From Flammeovirga agarivorans (GTDB lineage: Bacteria; Bacteroidota; Bacteroidia; Cytophagales; Flammeovirgaceae), in contig NZ_JABAIL010000017.1 of assembly GCF_012641475.1 (NCBI RefSeq), positions 1 through 34,541 of the forward strand: 34,541 nt of DNA, read 5' to 3'. The translations under genes and the position numbers were made by a program. The notes under the pieces were generated by a model, which was given only the letters and a program-made list of their open reading frames with translations, was not told the DNA's origin and made no database searches. Positions 1 through 9,102 of the stretch are shown here, in pieces. Numbering within the stretch: the first letter of the stretch is position 1; each line of letters opens with the position of its first letter.

Positions 1-65
1 GCAGTTAAGCCCTACAGTGCTGATGGTACTGGGTTAACCCCCGGGAGAGTAAGTCGGCGCCACAT
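1..65 (+). rRNA. rrf: 5S ribosomal RNA, 3' part
   Basis: The first ~65 bases match the 3' half of bacterial 5S rRNA. The conserved AGTTAAGCCC, the GATGGTACTG segment and the GGGAGAGTA(A)GTCGGCGCCA end are all visible. The 5' half lies outside the window. It is directly followed by an intrinsic terminator, as expected at the end of an rRNA operon. The exact 3' end (about 62-66) is estimated. Confidence 0.93.
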
Positions 66-78
66 TCATTAGATATAG

Positions 79-117
79 AAGGTTAGTTAACACAAGATGT
101 TAGCTAACCTTTTTTTG
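79..117 (+). terminator. Intrinsic terminator of the rRNA operon
   Basis: AAGGTTAGTTAACA and TGTTAGCTAACCTT form a 14-bp stem with one G-T pair around a short loop, followed by a run of seven T. It lies about 15 bases after the 5S gene. Confidence 0.9.
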
Positions 118-414
118 TATATCATATTTTATATACATTACTTCAATATCGTCGTACAAAGTAGAATAGGATAAGTGTAATTCGCATGAAATCAATCAGT
201 TATCATACATCTACTTATAGAAAATACAGTTAAATAATAGAGTAATGTTTTAATTTATTTCATATCTTCCTAATACGTTTAAATTTAGTTTCTTCTCTAG
301 AAATTGTGTATTAGCTTACTGATTGACCTTATTGAATCATTATAAAAATAAATAATTAAGTTGCTTAATAATCGGCTACTTAGATTAAGAACCAAATACA
401 TATAACTAATTCAT
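117..414. other. Intergenic stretch, nothing recognised
   Basis: About 300 AT-rich bases between the rRNA terminator and the symporter gene. I see no ORF with coding character, no RNA gene and no convincing TAnnTTTG promoter. The promoter of the symporter must lie here but I cannot place it. Confidence 0.5.
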
Positions 415-1800
415 ATGAAAACATTTGAAGAATTTGCCGCCGCGTTTAGTGCGTTAGCATGGGGAACTCCATTGCTATTGTTACTTATGGGGGGAGGTTT
501 GTTTTTTACAATCTATTCGAAGTTTTTACCCTTTAGGTATTTTAAACACGCCATCGATGTTCTTAGAGGTAAATTTGATGATCCTGAAGCAGAAGGAGAT
601 ATAGATCATTACGAGGCGTTATCAGGAGCAATTGCAGCAACCGTGGGTATGGGAAATATCAGTGGTGTTGCGGTAGCATTGGTAACAGGTGGACCTGGAG
701 CTATCTTTTGGATGTGGGTATCAGCATTATTAGGTATGGCGACAAAATTCTTTACTTGTACATTAGCAGTAATGTATAGAGGCCATGATAAAAACGGCCA
801 TGCTGAGGGAGGTCCAATGTATTTTATAGAAGAGGGACTTGGTAAAAAGTGGAAGCCTTTAGCCATGTTTTTCGCAGCAGCGGGTCTACTTGGTGTAACT
901 CCAATGTTCCAAGCGAACCAATTAACAGAGGTGGTTAGAACGGTAGTTTTACCAGAAAGTATTACATCAATGGCGAGTACTAATGTAATTAATTTCACAA
1001 TTGGTTTGGTAATTATGGCATTAGTATCAATTGTGATATTTGGAGGTATTGAGCGTATTGGAAGTGTTGCAGGAAAACTTGTACCAGTAATGGTGGTTTT
1101 ATATACAGGTACTGTTTTGGCTATGATTGGATTAAACATCGAAAAATTACCTTCAATCATATCTTTAATAGTAACTGAAGCATTTACTTTTAAATCGGCA
1201 GCTGGTGGAGCATTAGGGGCAGTAGTTATTATTGGTGCAAAAAGAGCAGCTTTCTCTAATGAAGCTGGAATTGGTACAGCACCAATGATGCATGGAGCAT
1301 CAAAAACAAATGAGCCTGTTAGAGAGGGTTTGGTAGCTATGATTGGACCATTTATCGATACAATTGTAGTTTGTTCAATGACTGCTTTCGGTATTCTTGC
1401 ATCAGGAATTTATCGTCCTGATATGGGAGATATCAATGGAGTTTTATTAACTACGGAAGCCTTTAGAGCTGTTTTTCCTGTAATGGGACCAATTATTTTG
1501 TCTACATGTGTATTATTCTTTGCATTAACTACTTTGTTTTCGTTCTCATATTATGGAACAAAATGCTTGGGGTATTTAATAGGTGAAGAAAGAAGACATT
1601 ACTTTAATTATATGTATATCATATTAATTGTAGTAGGATCGGTAATTAAATTAGAAGCAATATTAAATTTAATTGATGGAGCTTATGCTACAATGGCAAT
1701 TCCGACGATGGTTGCCGCATTATTATTATCACCTAAAGTAAAAGAAGCAGCAATAGATTATTTCCATAGAATGGATGATCTAGAAGAGTCTAAGAAATAA
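415..1800 (+). CDS. Sodium:alanine (AGCS family) symporter
   Basis: This 461-residue inner-membrane protein belongs to the alanine/glycine:cation symporter (AGCS) family, which imports small neutral amino acids with sodium. Family signatures are clear: ATVGMGNISGVAVAL near residue 75 with the following GGPGAIFWMW, the GHAEGGPMYFIEEGL segment near 127, and AAFSNEAGIGTAPMMHGA near 280. About ten hydrophobic helices cover the whole length and the size is normal for the family. The ATG start gives the usual short N-terminus before the first helix. It is a single-gene unit: a strong hairpin terminator follows 20 bases after the stop and the next genes run the other way. Family assignment is secure; the exact substrate (alanine, glycine or another amino acid) is inferred. 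Confidence 0.95.
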   Translation: MKTFEEFAAAFSALAWGTPLLLLLMGGGLFFTIYSKFLPFRYFKHAIDVLRGKFDDPEAEGDIDHYEALSGAIAATVGMGNISGVAVALVTGGPGAIFWMWVSALLGMATKFFTCTLAVMYRGHDKNGHAEGGPMYFIEEGLGKKWKPLAMFFAAAGLLGVTPMFQANQLTEVVRTVVLPESITSMASTNVINFTIGLVIMALVSIVIFGGIERIGSVAGKLVPVMVVLYTGTVLAMIGLNIEKLPSIISLIVTEAFTFKSAAGGALGAVVIIGAKRAAFSNEAGIGTAPMMHGASKTNEPVREGLVAMIGPFIDTIVVCSMTAFGILASGIYRPDMGDINGVLLTTEAFRAVFPVMGPIILSTCVLFFALTTLFSFSYYGTKCLGYLIGEERRHYFNYMYIILIVVGSVIKLEAILNLIDGAYATMAIPTMVAALLLSPKVKEAAIDYFHRMDDLEESKK

Positions 1801-1818
1801 GATTTTCTATATATAAAT

Positions 1819-1864
1819 AAAAAGGTCAATCAAATATGAGTAATCATTTGGTTGACCTTTTTTG
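1819..1864 (+). terminator. Hairpin terminator, probably bidirectional
   Basis: AAAAAGGTCAATCAAAT pairs with ATTTGGTTGACCTTTTT (17 bp, one wobble pair), flanked by A and T runs. It can therefore end transcription of the symporter and of the convergent minus-strand operon. Confidence 0.88.
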
Positions 1865-1866
1865 TT

Positions 1867-2379
1867 TTATTTTCCGATTGGGATACTGAAACTAACTCCA
1901 GCGGATATACTTTGTTCTTGATCTTGAATATCATGAACATAGCCTACTCTTGGACAGATATATCCAATATTTCCAATAGGAATAAAATACATAATGAAAC
2001 CATCGATATAATCATTACCTAATTTAAAATCACTTCCACTGACAATATCTTTTGCATAACCACCTCCAATACCCCAGTGTTTATTTTTTCCAAAAAGGTA
2101 GGTTCCATAAATTGCAACTGAGCTTTTAAATGGTTGATTAATACCATTTTCTTTTTCCCAGTCCCCAACAATAGAGGTTCCTATCATCCATGAGTCAGAT
2201 AAATAATGATTATAATCTAAACTTATAATCCCAGAATGAGCATTGCGTTGCATCACTCTTGAACCTGACGTGGTAATAGACAAGTATCCTTTAGGATGAC
2301 TTTGTGCTTGTGAATTGATATATGTAAATAAGATGAAGACGAAAGTTAAGCTGAAAGTTGCTATAAATTTATTTTTCAT
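1867..2379 (-). CDS. Small outer-membrane beta-barrel-like protein
   Basis: A 170-residue exported protein of unknown function. A signal peptide (MKNKF, hydrophobic core, cleavage near AQS at about residue 27) is followed by alternating polar/hydrophobic strands rich in Gly, Tyr and Ser: GIISLDYNHYLSDSWMIGTS, AIYGTYLFGKNKHWGIGGGY, and a final SISAGVSFSIPIGK. This pattern fits a small porin-like barrel. Its start overlaps the end of the upstream amidohydrolase gene by 11 bases, so the two are translated from one message. No specific family was recognised. A hydrophobin-like or lipid-binding role cannot be excluded, and the barrel call rests on strand pattern alone. Confidence 0.75.
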   Translation of the reverse strand: MKNKFIATFSLTFVFILFTYINSQAQSHPKGYLSITTSGSRVMQRNAHSGIISLDYNHYLSDSWMIGTSIVGDWEKENGINQPFKSSVAIYGTYLFGKNKHWGIGGGYAKDIVSGSDFKLGNDYIDGFIMYFIPIGNIGYICPRVGYVHDIQDQEQSISAGVSFSIPIGK

Positions 2380-4051
2380 TTTGATAGATTGTTTTGCCGT
2401 TTAGTACTGTTTTAAGAACCTTTGTTTTGTGAATATCATGTGGATCAATTGTGAAAATATCTTGGTCGATAATTATAAAATCAGCTTTCTTACCTTCCTC
2501 TAGACTTCCACTGATATGATCTCTAAATGTTACAAATGCATTATTTATGGTGAAGAGTAAAACCGCTTTTTCAACAGAAGAAGTGTAGCCTCTAGGTTGC
2601 ATGTCTTCACCCACATTTTTACAGGTAACAATGGTTTGTATCATCTCCCATGGAGAGAAAACAGGTCCAGTAGGGAAATCTGCACCAACACCGACTATTA
2701 CATCATCTCTTTGGTAAAGTCTGTCATATCGATAAATTCGATCAAACCTTTCTTCCCCAATAGCAGGTTTTATATAACTGTTAGCAAATTCATCTAATGG
2801 TTGCCATTGAGGTTGAACTTGTAAAATGATTCCTAGTTTTGCACAACGATCTATGTCTTCAGCTTTAATGAGGTCCACATGAGTAATCACATGTCTTTCA
2901 TTTTTAATTGCGTGTGTTTTGTTTATTTCTTCAAGGCAATCAATCACCCTTGAAATCCCTGCATCACCTTCTGCATGAACATAAATTCGATCACCTTTTT
3001 CGATTAAATATTTGAAGTTTTTTAATAGCCTTTCTTTGCTATAATTGGCTACACCAATACAGGTGTGTGAATGTTCACAATCTAAATTTTCATAAGGTTC
3101 AAATAAAAATGCTTTATCAGTTGGTATTCCATCTATAGCAAACTTTACAGTTCTAGAAGAAAGCATTTCATCACCTTTCAAACGTCTTTTATCTAGGCTG
3201 ATATTATTGGTTGAATCATCTAGTGGAGATAAATGGGTTCTATTATATTCTACTCGAATAGTTAATTCTCCTTTTTTATGTAGTCTTTTATAAACATCAT
3301 CAGTACCCTTAGCCGATAAAGCTGCAGCATCTTCAATACCAATAAATCCAACACTATTACATTTATCGATAATAGCTTTCATAGCAATTTCCTGTTGCTC
3401 TTTTGTGAGTAGTTCAGGTGTGGTAAGAAAGCCAGCTGCAATATGAGCTTTCTCTCTAAAATGACCACTTGGAGTACCGTCCTCAAATCGGTCATATGAT
3501 CCTCCATCAGGGTCAGGAGTATCTTTGTTTACATCAAAATATGCTATTGCTTTCGAAGAATACCATCCAGTATGTTGAGATTCTTCACAGATAATAGCAG
3601 GTCTTCCGCCTACTAACTCATCTAATTCTTGTGCAGTTGAGCTATCAAAATGTTTTATTTTATAGCCGTTTGCTAAGACCCATCCATCTTTGGGTTGTTT
3701 GGCAGCAAACTCTCTGATTAGCCTTTCAGCTTCTTCTTTATTTTGAACACCAAATAGATCTAATACAAAAGTCATATTCGGACCAGCAATTGAAGGGTGA
3801 ATATGTGAATCATATAATCCAGGAAGTAATGTTTTACCTTCTAAATCAATTACTTTGGATTGTTCATTTTGGTAAGAAAGTGCTTTGTTGTTATTTCCAA
3901 CATAGACGATTTTATCTCCATCGACAACCATTGCACTGGCCCATAATTGTTGTTTATTGGAAGTAAATATTTTACCATTAGTATAAATATCTTGTCCCAT
4001 AACAGATAAAGTATTGATAAGAGCAAAGACAGATATAATTAACCTTTTCAT
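2369..4051 (-). CDS. Secreted amidohydrolase, YtcJ-like (Amidohydro_3)
   Basis: A 560-residue metal-dependent amidohydrolase of the YtcJ/amidohydrolase-3 type, with an N-terminal signal peptide ending near VMGQ. The N-terminal beta-sandwich (DIYTNGKIFT, VIDLEGKTLLPGLYDSHIHP) leads into the TIM barrel. Likely metal ligands are the HxH at residues 83 and 85, H359 in YVHAEGD, H391 in VITHVD and D458 in GVGADFP; K303 in KFAIDG may be the bridging lysine. The C-terminal sandwich with SGSLEEGKKADFIIID is typical. The substrate of this family is seldom known (N-acyl amino acids or cyclic amides are possible), so I make no call. It is the first gene of a two-gene unit with the barrel protein, and its export suggests a periplasmic role. 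Confidence 0.92.
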   Translation of the reverse strand: MKRLIISVFALINTLSVMGQDIYTNGKIFTSNKQQLWASAMVVDGDKIVYVGNNNKALSYQNEQSKVIDLEGKTLLPGLYDSHIHPSIAGPNMTFVLDLFGVQNKEEAERLIREFAAKQPKDGWVLANGYKIKHFDSSTAQELDELVGGRPAIICEESQHTGWYSSKAIAYFDVNKDTPDPDGGSYDRFEDGTPSGHFREKAHIAAGFLTTPELLTKEQQEIAMKAIIDKCNSVGFIGIEDAAALSAKGTDDVYKRLHKKGELTIRVEYNRTHLSPLDDSTNNISLDKRRLKGDEMLSSRTVKFAIDGIPTDKAFLFEPYENLDCEHSHTCIGVANYSKERLLKNFKYLIEKGDRIYVHAEGDAGISRVIDCLEEINKTHAIKNERHVITHVDLIKAEDIDRCAKLGIILQVQPQWQPLDEFANSYIKPAIGEERFDRIYRYDRLYQRDDVIVGVGADFPTGPVFSPWEMIQTIVTCKNVGEDMQPRGYTSSVEKAVLLFTINNAFVTFRDHISGSLEEGKKADFIIIDQDIFTIDPHDIHKTKVLKTVLNGKTIYQNEK

Positions 4052-4272
4052 TTATTAGAGGAATTAAGTGAATACCTATTGTCACTTTGAAAAGGGAAAA
4101 GGGATAAAGAAAACCCTAATCTTATTTTATAAATGTTGAATGGACTCGCTAACGAAGTATTCAGATAGTTTTTTAGATCATTTATTACTTTTAATTTAGA
4201 ATATTTACTGAAGTGTGTGATCAAATAGATGTATGGTATTATATTGATGCAACCAGTAAATATTATCTAGCT

Positions 4273-6111
4273 ATGAAATCGAATTATTACCATCAATTAC
4301 TTCCATACTTTACTTTCATTTGTGCTCTTTTTCAATCCTTTAGTGTTGGAGCTGTAAACTTTGTGATTAACCAATTGCCGCTTCATCATCCTGTAGAAGA
4401 GCCTTTATATTTAGTTGGGTCGTTTAATGCATGGAATCCGATGGATCAGAAATATCAATTTCAAAAAGGTCAGGATGGAAAATTGTATGTCTATATTTCT
4501 GACCATCTAAATGCTTTTGAATATAAAATAACGCGAGGAGGATGGGATAAAGTAGAGTCAACGAATGATGGTAAACCTAAAGCAAATAGAGTGTTTATCT
4601 CAGAAAATGAATCTGATACTGTAAGAATAGATATTTTAGGATGGGAAGATCTTGCAGGACAAACAACAATTGTTTTAGAAAGCTTACCAAATTCTACTCC
4701 CTATGAATCAAAGTTTTTTGTTGCTGGTAACTTTAATAATTGGAGACCGGATGATTTAAACTACCAATTTACCTTAAACGAGGAAGGGAATTATACTTTG
4801 ACATTACCTTCAAAAATTTCATCTTTTCAGTTTAAAGTAACAAGAGGAAGTTGGTCAACGATTGAATGTTTGTCGGATGGTAAATACAGACCCAATAGAG
4901 TATATGATCATAAAAGCAAAGGGCCAGAACAGTTAATAGTATCAATTGAAGATTGGGAAGATGTAAACAAAAGTGAGATTTGGGATTTACCCCAACTGAC
5001 ATCATTCTTACTTTTTCATATTGTCTTATTGATCGTTTATTTTCTATGGATGAATTATAAAAATCATGAACTCACATATCCTTTATTAATTCTGATATCA
5101 ACTTTCGTCATACTTCTTTTCTTTTCATTTTCCCTTTATATGCCTTTCAAAAACCAAATGGGAGGAGTTCATTTAATTCATTATTTATTTATTCCTATTC
5201 TTTATCTAGTAATTTCTAATGTTCAAGACAGTATTTTTAGATCGTATGATTTTAAAAAGAATATTCCTTTTTTATACATTTTTGGGTTAGGACTCTGCAT
5301 CATTTATGCTTTCTATCTCTTACAAGAAGAGACTTTATTGGTTATTTTTCTCGAACGACTATACCCTCAGATGAATTTATTTATAAAGGGATTGTTTTTG
5401 GTATTAGTAGTAATTAGTTGGCTACAGTCTAAAGATCATTTAGAGAAATATAATACAGAATCTTTGCAAGGGAGTGTAGTGAAATCAGTAAAGAAGTCCT
5501 TTGCTTTTTATCAGAAATATTCACTGTTAGTGATTGTTGGTTATACCATTGGTGTTGTTATTCAAGTTGTGAATCTATTTATTGAAAAGGAACACTTCCT
5601 TTATCAGGATCTATCAGACAAGTTGATATGGTATTCGACATTTATCTATTTCGTTATTACATCTGCATGGGTTTTTAGATATCATCATACATTAGAACCA
5701 ATAGAACAGAAGAGTTCTTATAGAAAAGAAGAAGATATTACTCAAAGCAAAGAACTTGAAGAATTTATCGAAAAAGTAACGGATCTATTTGAAAAGGAAA
5801 AACTGTATACTAAACAAGATTTATCATTAAACGATGTTTCTAACTTATTAAATATCCCTTCTCATAAACTGACAAAACTTATACAACAAGCTTACAAAAG
5901 AAATTTTTCTGAGTTAGTAAACGATTACAGAGTACAAGCATTTACAAAAAGAGTATTAGTAGGAGATGCTGAGAAATCTACATTATTAAGCATTGCATAT
6001 GAGGTAGGTTTCCAATCGAAAAGTACTTTTAATAGAGCTTTCAAAAAATCCACTGGTATGACACCAAAAGAATTTATGAAAAAGTCATCTGTGAAGAAGA
6101 TTTTAGATTAA
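4273..6111 (+). CDS. Membrane sensor-regulator: starch-binding-like modules, 7 TM, AraC HTH
   Basis: I place the start at the ATG of MKSNYY, where a signal peptide begins. An in-frame ATG 60 bases upstream adds a polar leader with no role. From this start the protein has 612 residues. Two tandem beta-sandwich modules (about 28-125 and 132-230) share the CBM48/starch-binding pattern, seen as LVGSFNAWNP and VAGNFNNWRP, each followed by FEYKITRG/FQFKVTRG. Then come about seven hydrophobic helices (245-480) and a C-terminal AraC/XylS DNA-binding domain (about 500-612) with two helix-turn-helix units, ending in the typical AYEVGFQSKSTFNRAFKKST-GMTPKEF signature. The order predicts binding of alpha-glucan outside the inner membrane and DNA binding inside. 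The alpha-amylase gene follows 275 bases downstream on the same strand and is the obvious target. The domain calls are firm; ligand and target are inferred. Confidence 0.88.
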   Translation: MKSNYYHQLLPYFTFICALFQSFSVGAVNFVINQLPLHHPVEEPLYLVGSFNAWNPMDQKYQFQKGQDGKLYVYISDHLNAFEYKITRGGWDKVESTNDGKPKANRVFISENESDTVRIDILGWEDLAGQTTIVLESLPNSTPYESKFFVAGNFNNWRPDDLNYQFTLNEEGNYTLTLPSKISSFQFKVTRGSWSTIECLSDGKYRPNRVYDHKSKGPEQLIVSIEDWEDVNKSEIWDLPQLTSFLLFHIVLLIVYFLWMNYKNHELTYPLLILISTFVILLFFSFSLYMPFKNQMGGVHLIHYLFIPILYLVISNVQDSIFRSYDFKKNIPFLYIFGLGLCIIYAFYLLQEETLLVIFLERLYPQMNLFIKGLFLVLVVISWLQSKDHLEKYNTESLQGSVVKSVKKSFAFYQKYSLLVIVGYTIGVVIQVVNLFIEKEHFLYQDLSDKLIWYSTFIYFVITSAWVFRYHHTLEPIEQKSSYRKEEDITQSKELEEFIEKVTDLFEKEKLYTKQDLSLNDVSNLLNIPSHKLTKLIQQAYKRNFSELVNDYRVQAFTKRVLVGDAEKSTLLSIAYEVGFQSKSTFNRAFKKSTGMTPKEFMKKSSVKKILD

Positions 6112-6386
6112 TGTTAGAAATTTAGCGGGTATCGAATTAAAATAATACGTATCAAAAATATAAAACGTAAATTTTACACAAAAATAGTTAAGTTGTTGTT
6201 TATTAGTATTTTACAAGTGTCATTTTTATTATTTGACACTTTATTTTTGAAGCTATTGATTTCATTTTTTGAATCTTAGACGATTGTAATAGGTGGTTAT
6301 GGGTAAACTTGCATCATCAATCTATTCAACATTTTTTTTAATCGATTGTACTGTATTATTAAAGATGTTCATTGTCTAATCAAAGA

Positions 6387-7832
6387 ATGAATATGAAAAT
6401 GAATTTTAAATCAATTGTACTATTATCTACACTAGCAATTGGGGGTTTCTCTTGTAACAATTTCTTAGAACAAGAAGAAAATGGAATCCCTGCTCACGAA
6501 CCAAAAGCCAATTTGAATATGCAGGTGACTCATCACGACGGAGCACCTTTTCAAACAAATGAATCTTCAAACCAAAGGTATTATGATAGTCCAGGTGGGC
6601 CTGTAATGATGCAAGCTTTTTATTGGGATGTTCCTGCTGGTGGAGAATGGTGGAACACTGTAAAAGGTAAACTAGAAAATTGGAGTAACCAAGGTGTTGG
6701 TTCAATATGGTTACCACCTGCATCAAAAGCTCAGAATGGTCCATTCTCTATGGGTTATGACCCAATGGATTACTTTGACTTTGGGGATTACGATCAAATG
6801 GGATCAACTGAAACACGGTTTGGATCAGGTCCAGAATTAAGATCTCTTATCGGTGAAGCTCATAGTCAAAATATGGAAGTCTATGCTGATATTGTTCTAA
6901 ACCATAATAGTGGTGGTCAATTAGAAGCCAATCCATATACAGGAACTGACACTTGGACAAAATTTGAGCCTGCTTCAGGTAAATTCTTTAGAACATATAA
7001 TGATTTCCATCCAAACCTTGATGCAAATAACGATGAAGGTGTTTTTGGAGGTTTCCCTGACCTTAGCCATGTAAAGGGGTATGTGCAAGACTGGTTATGG
7101 AAAAGTAATGAGTCTGTTGGTAAATACTATAAGAACGATGTTGGTTTTGATGGATGGAGATTTGACTATGTTAAAGGTTTTGGACCTTGGGTAGTAAAAG
7201 AATGGATGAATAATGTAGGAGGATTTGCTGTAGGTGAATTATGGGATGGTAATGCCAATACATTAAAATGGTGGGTAGATAACACTGATCGCACTTCATC
7301 TGCCTTTGACTTTGCTGCGTATTATGCTATGAAAAGTGCTTTTGATGGTAACGATCTAAATGCATTGAATAATGATATGCTTTGGAAAAAAGATAGTTAC
7401 AGAGCAGTGACTTTCGTAGCGAACCATGATACGGATGAAATCTGGAATAAACACTTAGCATATGCATATATCTTAACACATGAAGGTTATCCTTGTCTTT
7501 TCTATAGAGACTATGAAGATTGGTTAGATAGAGGTATGATGGATAATTTATTATGGATCCACAAAAGCTTTGCAACGGGTAATACTTCTATTCTTCATGT
7601 GGATAATGATGAGTATATCGCTAGAAGAAACGGATATAATGGTAATCCAGGTTTAGTAGTTTATATCAATAACTCAGACAACTGGCAAGAACGTTGGATT
7701 CCGACAAACTGGAGTAACAGACAAATTAAAGATTACACAGGACATTCAAATTGGGAACCTTGGACTCAAGGTGGAACATGGGTTAAAATACAATGCCCTC
7801 CAAAAAGCTTCTCAATTTGGTCTACAAAGTAG
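6387..7832 (+). CDS. Lipoprotein alpha-amylase, archaeal-like GH13_7 type
   Basis: A 481-residue alpha-amylase from the ATG at this start; a TTG five codons upstream and ATGs two and four codons downstream are alternatives. A signal peptide ends in a lipobox-like GGFSC with the lipidated Cys near residue 23, so it is membrane anchored and probably periplasmic or on the cell surface. All four GH13 regions are intact: DIVLNH, GWRFDYVKG (nucleophile Asp about 260), AVGELWD (acid Glu about 284) and FVANHDTD (Asp about 348). The catalytic domain resembles the secreted amylases of Thermococcales (GH13_7) more than typical bacterial ones, for example in ADIVLNH, FDYVKGFGPWVVKEW, FVANHDTD and FYRDYEDWL. 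It would cut internal alpha-1,4 bonds of starch or glycogen. Regulation by the upstream membrane AraC protein is inferred from position and domains. Confidence 0.95.
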   Translation: MNMKMNFKSIVLLSTLAIGGFSCNNFLEQEENGIPAHEPKANLNMQVTHHDGAPFQTNESSNQRYYDSPGGPVMMQAFYWDVPAGGEWWNTVKGKLENWSNQGVGSIWLPPASKAQNGPFSMGYDPMDYFDFGDYDQMGSTETRFGSGPELRSLIGEAHSQNMEVYADIVLNHNSGGQLEANPYTGTDTWTKFEPASGKFFRTYNDFHPNLDANNDEGVFGGFPDLSHVKGYVQDWLWKSNESVGKYYKNDVGFDGWRFDYVKGFGPWVVKEWMNNVGGFAVGELWDGNANTLKWWVDNTDRTSSAFDFAAYYAMKSAFDGNDLNALNNDMLWKKDSYRAVTFVANHDTDEIWNKHLAYAYILTHEGYPCLFYRDYEDWLDRGMMDNLLWIHKSFATGNTSILHVDNDEYIARRNGYNGNPGLVVYINNSDNWQERWIPTNWSNRQIKDYTGHSNWEPWTQGGTWVKIQCPPKSFSIWSTK

Positions 7833-7874
7833 TTTAATTAGTTGTAATAATCATTTCAAGTTAGTTTCGATTTT

Positions 7875-7907
7875 GAGTGCCTGAATCATTTTCAGGTACT
7901 CCTTTTT
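7875..7907 (+). terminator. Intrinsic terminator after alpha-amylase
   Basis: GAGTGCCTGAA pairs with TTCAGGTACTC (11 bp, one G-T pair) over a 5-base loop, followed by CTTTTT. It lies 43 bases after the amylase stop. A GTG that could extend the next ORF falls inside this hairpin, which argues against that start. Confidence 0.88.
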
Positions 7908-7918
7908 CTATTTTTAAT

Positions 7919-8872
7919 ATGCGTTTACTTTTCCTTTTTTTTCTGTCTTTTATTACCGCATGCAATATAAATCAAAAGTCGAGTAGAACTTCTCAGAGTA
8001 TCAACCCTTGGGTATTTAGTTCTGAAAAGAATACCATTTTGATGCATAATAAAAAATGTAAGGTGAGTTTAAATGCTTTACCTAAATCACATGAATTAGA
8101 ATATACCATAGAGTATAAAGGAAAAGGAATCATCGAACCCATATTATTATCTACTATTGAAAGTAGACCTTCGGCCTATATCACTGAGAACAGTATCTCA
8201 ATTGAAATGGACACTCTAATAACTGGTACAATAAAACCAGATAACCACGTATTTAAGTATGCACAGATAGGAGAGAGAGGCCCATTAAGACAACATTACT
8301 TGATAAACTATTACGAAAATGGAAGAATTCAACATTTAAGGTTTCAATTATCTGATATAACTTACCAGAGTTACCTAAAAGAATACCCATATCAATCACA
8401 AAAGAAAAGTTATCAGCTTTCTGCACAAAGTTTAGGGTTTAAAAATGAAGTAGAAAGTTATATCAATGCCATTCTTCAAAAGAAAAAAAATACCCAAAAT
8501 TTAAAAGAAATCTTTTTATCAGAAAATGAAATAAATGTAGCTGGATTAATTGGCCATTTTAAGAGTGTCTTTGATGGTCAAAACTTGTATTTAGAAGTTA
8601 CTTGGATCAATCATACAGAGTTAGACTTATGGATAAAAAAGCCATCGAATTATTTGGATTTGGATACTAATCCAACAAAATGTAATTGGACAACATTTGA
8701 AGATAAAACAGCTTTTGGAAAAGGAAAAAGAATCACTCTGCACTCAAATATTATCCTTACAAAGGCACCAGAAAAAATAAGTATACCCGTTGATAATGTT
8801 TTATTTTATGATGGTCAACTCTTTTTTCCAAAAGGTATAGTAATAGAGATGAACCAACGTTCAATGATGTAA
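7919..8872 (+). CDS. Lipoprotein of unknown function
   Basis: The start chosen is the ATG of MRLLFLFFL, giving 317 residues. A GTG 42 bases upstream is in frame but lies within the amylase terminator hairpin. The N-terminus is a short lipoprotein signal with lipobox FITAC (Cys about residue 15), followed by a Ser/Thr/Gln-rich linker. The rest is beta-rich with no domain I recognise; repeated short strands such as LYLEVTWINHTELDLWIKKP suggest a sandwich fold. It lies between the amylase and a hairpin terminator on the same strand. A role in glucan binding next to the amylase is possible but only by location. Confidence 0.82.
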   Translation: MRLLFLFFLSFITACNINQKSSRTSQSINPWVFSSEKNTILMHNKKCKVSLNALPKSHELEYTIEYKGKGIIEPILLSTIESRPSAYITENSISIEMDTLITGTIKPDNHVFKYAQIGERGPLRQHYLINYYENGRIQHLRFQLSDITYQSYLKEYPYQSQKKSYQLSAQSLGFKNEVESYINAILQKKKNTQNLKEIFLSENEINVAGLIGHFKSVFDGQNLYLEVTWINHTELDLWIKKPSNYLDLDTNPTKCNWTTFEDKTAFGKGKRITLHSNIILTKAPEKISIPVDNVLFYDGQLFFPKGIVIEMNQRSMM

Positions 8873-8911
8873 AAAATAGACTAGCCCATCAATTAATTGT
8901 TTTCATTTTAT

Positions 8912-8943
8912 AAAGGTCAATTACTAGTGTGATTGACCTTTAT
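8912..8943 (+). terminator. Hairpin, probable terminator
   Basis: AAAGGTCAAT and ATTGACCTTT form a perfect 10-bp stem around a 10-base loop. The T run is short (three T), so termination may be partial. Confidence 0.65.
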
Positions 8944-9102
8944 GTGATTATTTACCTATTGACTATCATGTTATTGTGTACCATAGTATTATTCAGAATT
9001 AGGTATAGGGAATTAATCTTTTTCATAGTATTTTGCTTTATAAATAAATGAAGTTAATTACACGTATCAATCCAATAACTAAATCCCAAAAGCGTAAATA
9101 TT

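Noticed and set aside
609-1160. Open frame of 183 codons antisense to the symporter
   Set aside because: Shadow of the symporter gene, with no domain and no own signals; the symporter frame is certain.
6112-6386. Promoter at TATTTTTG (6242-6249) for the amylase
   Set aside because: The -7 pattern fits but there is no TTG at the right distance and the region is very T-rich; not supported enough to list.
6427-6744. Antisense open frame within the alpha-amylase gene
   Set aside because: No start context or domain; overlaps conserved amylase sequence.
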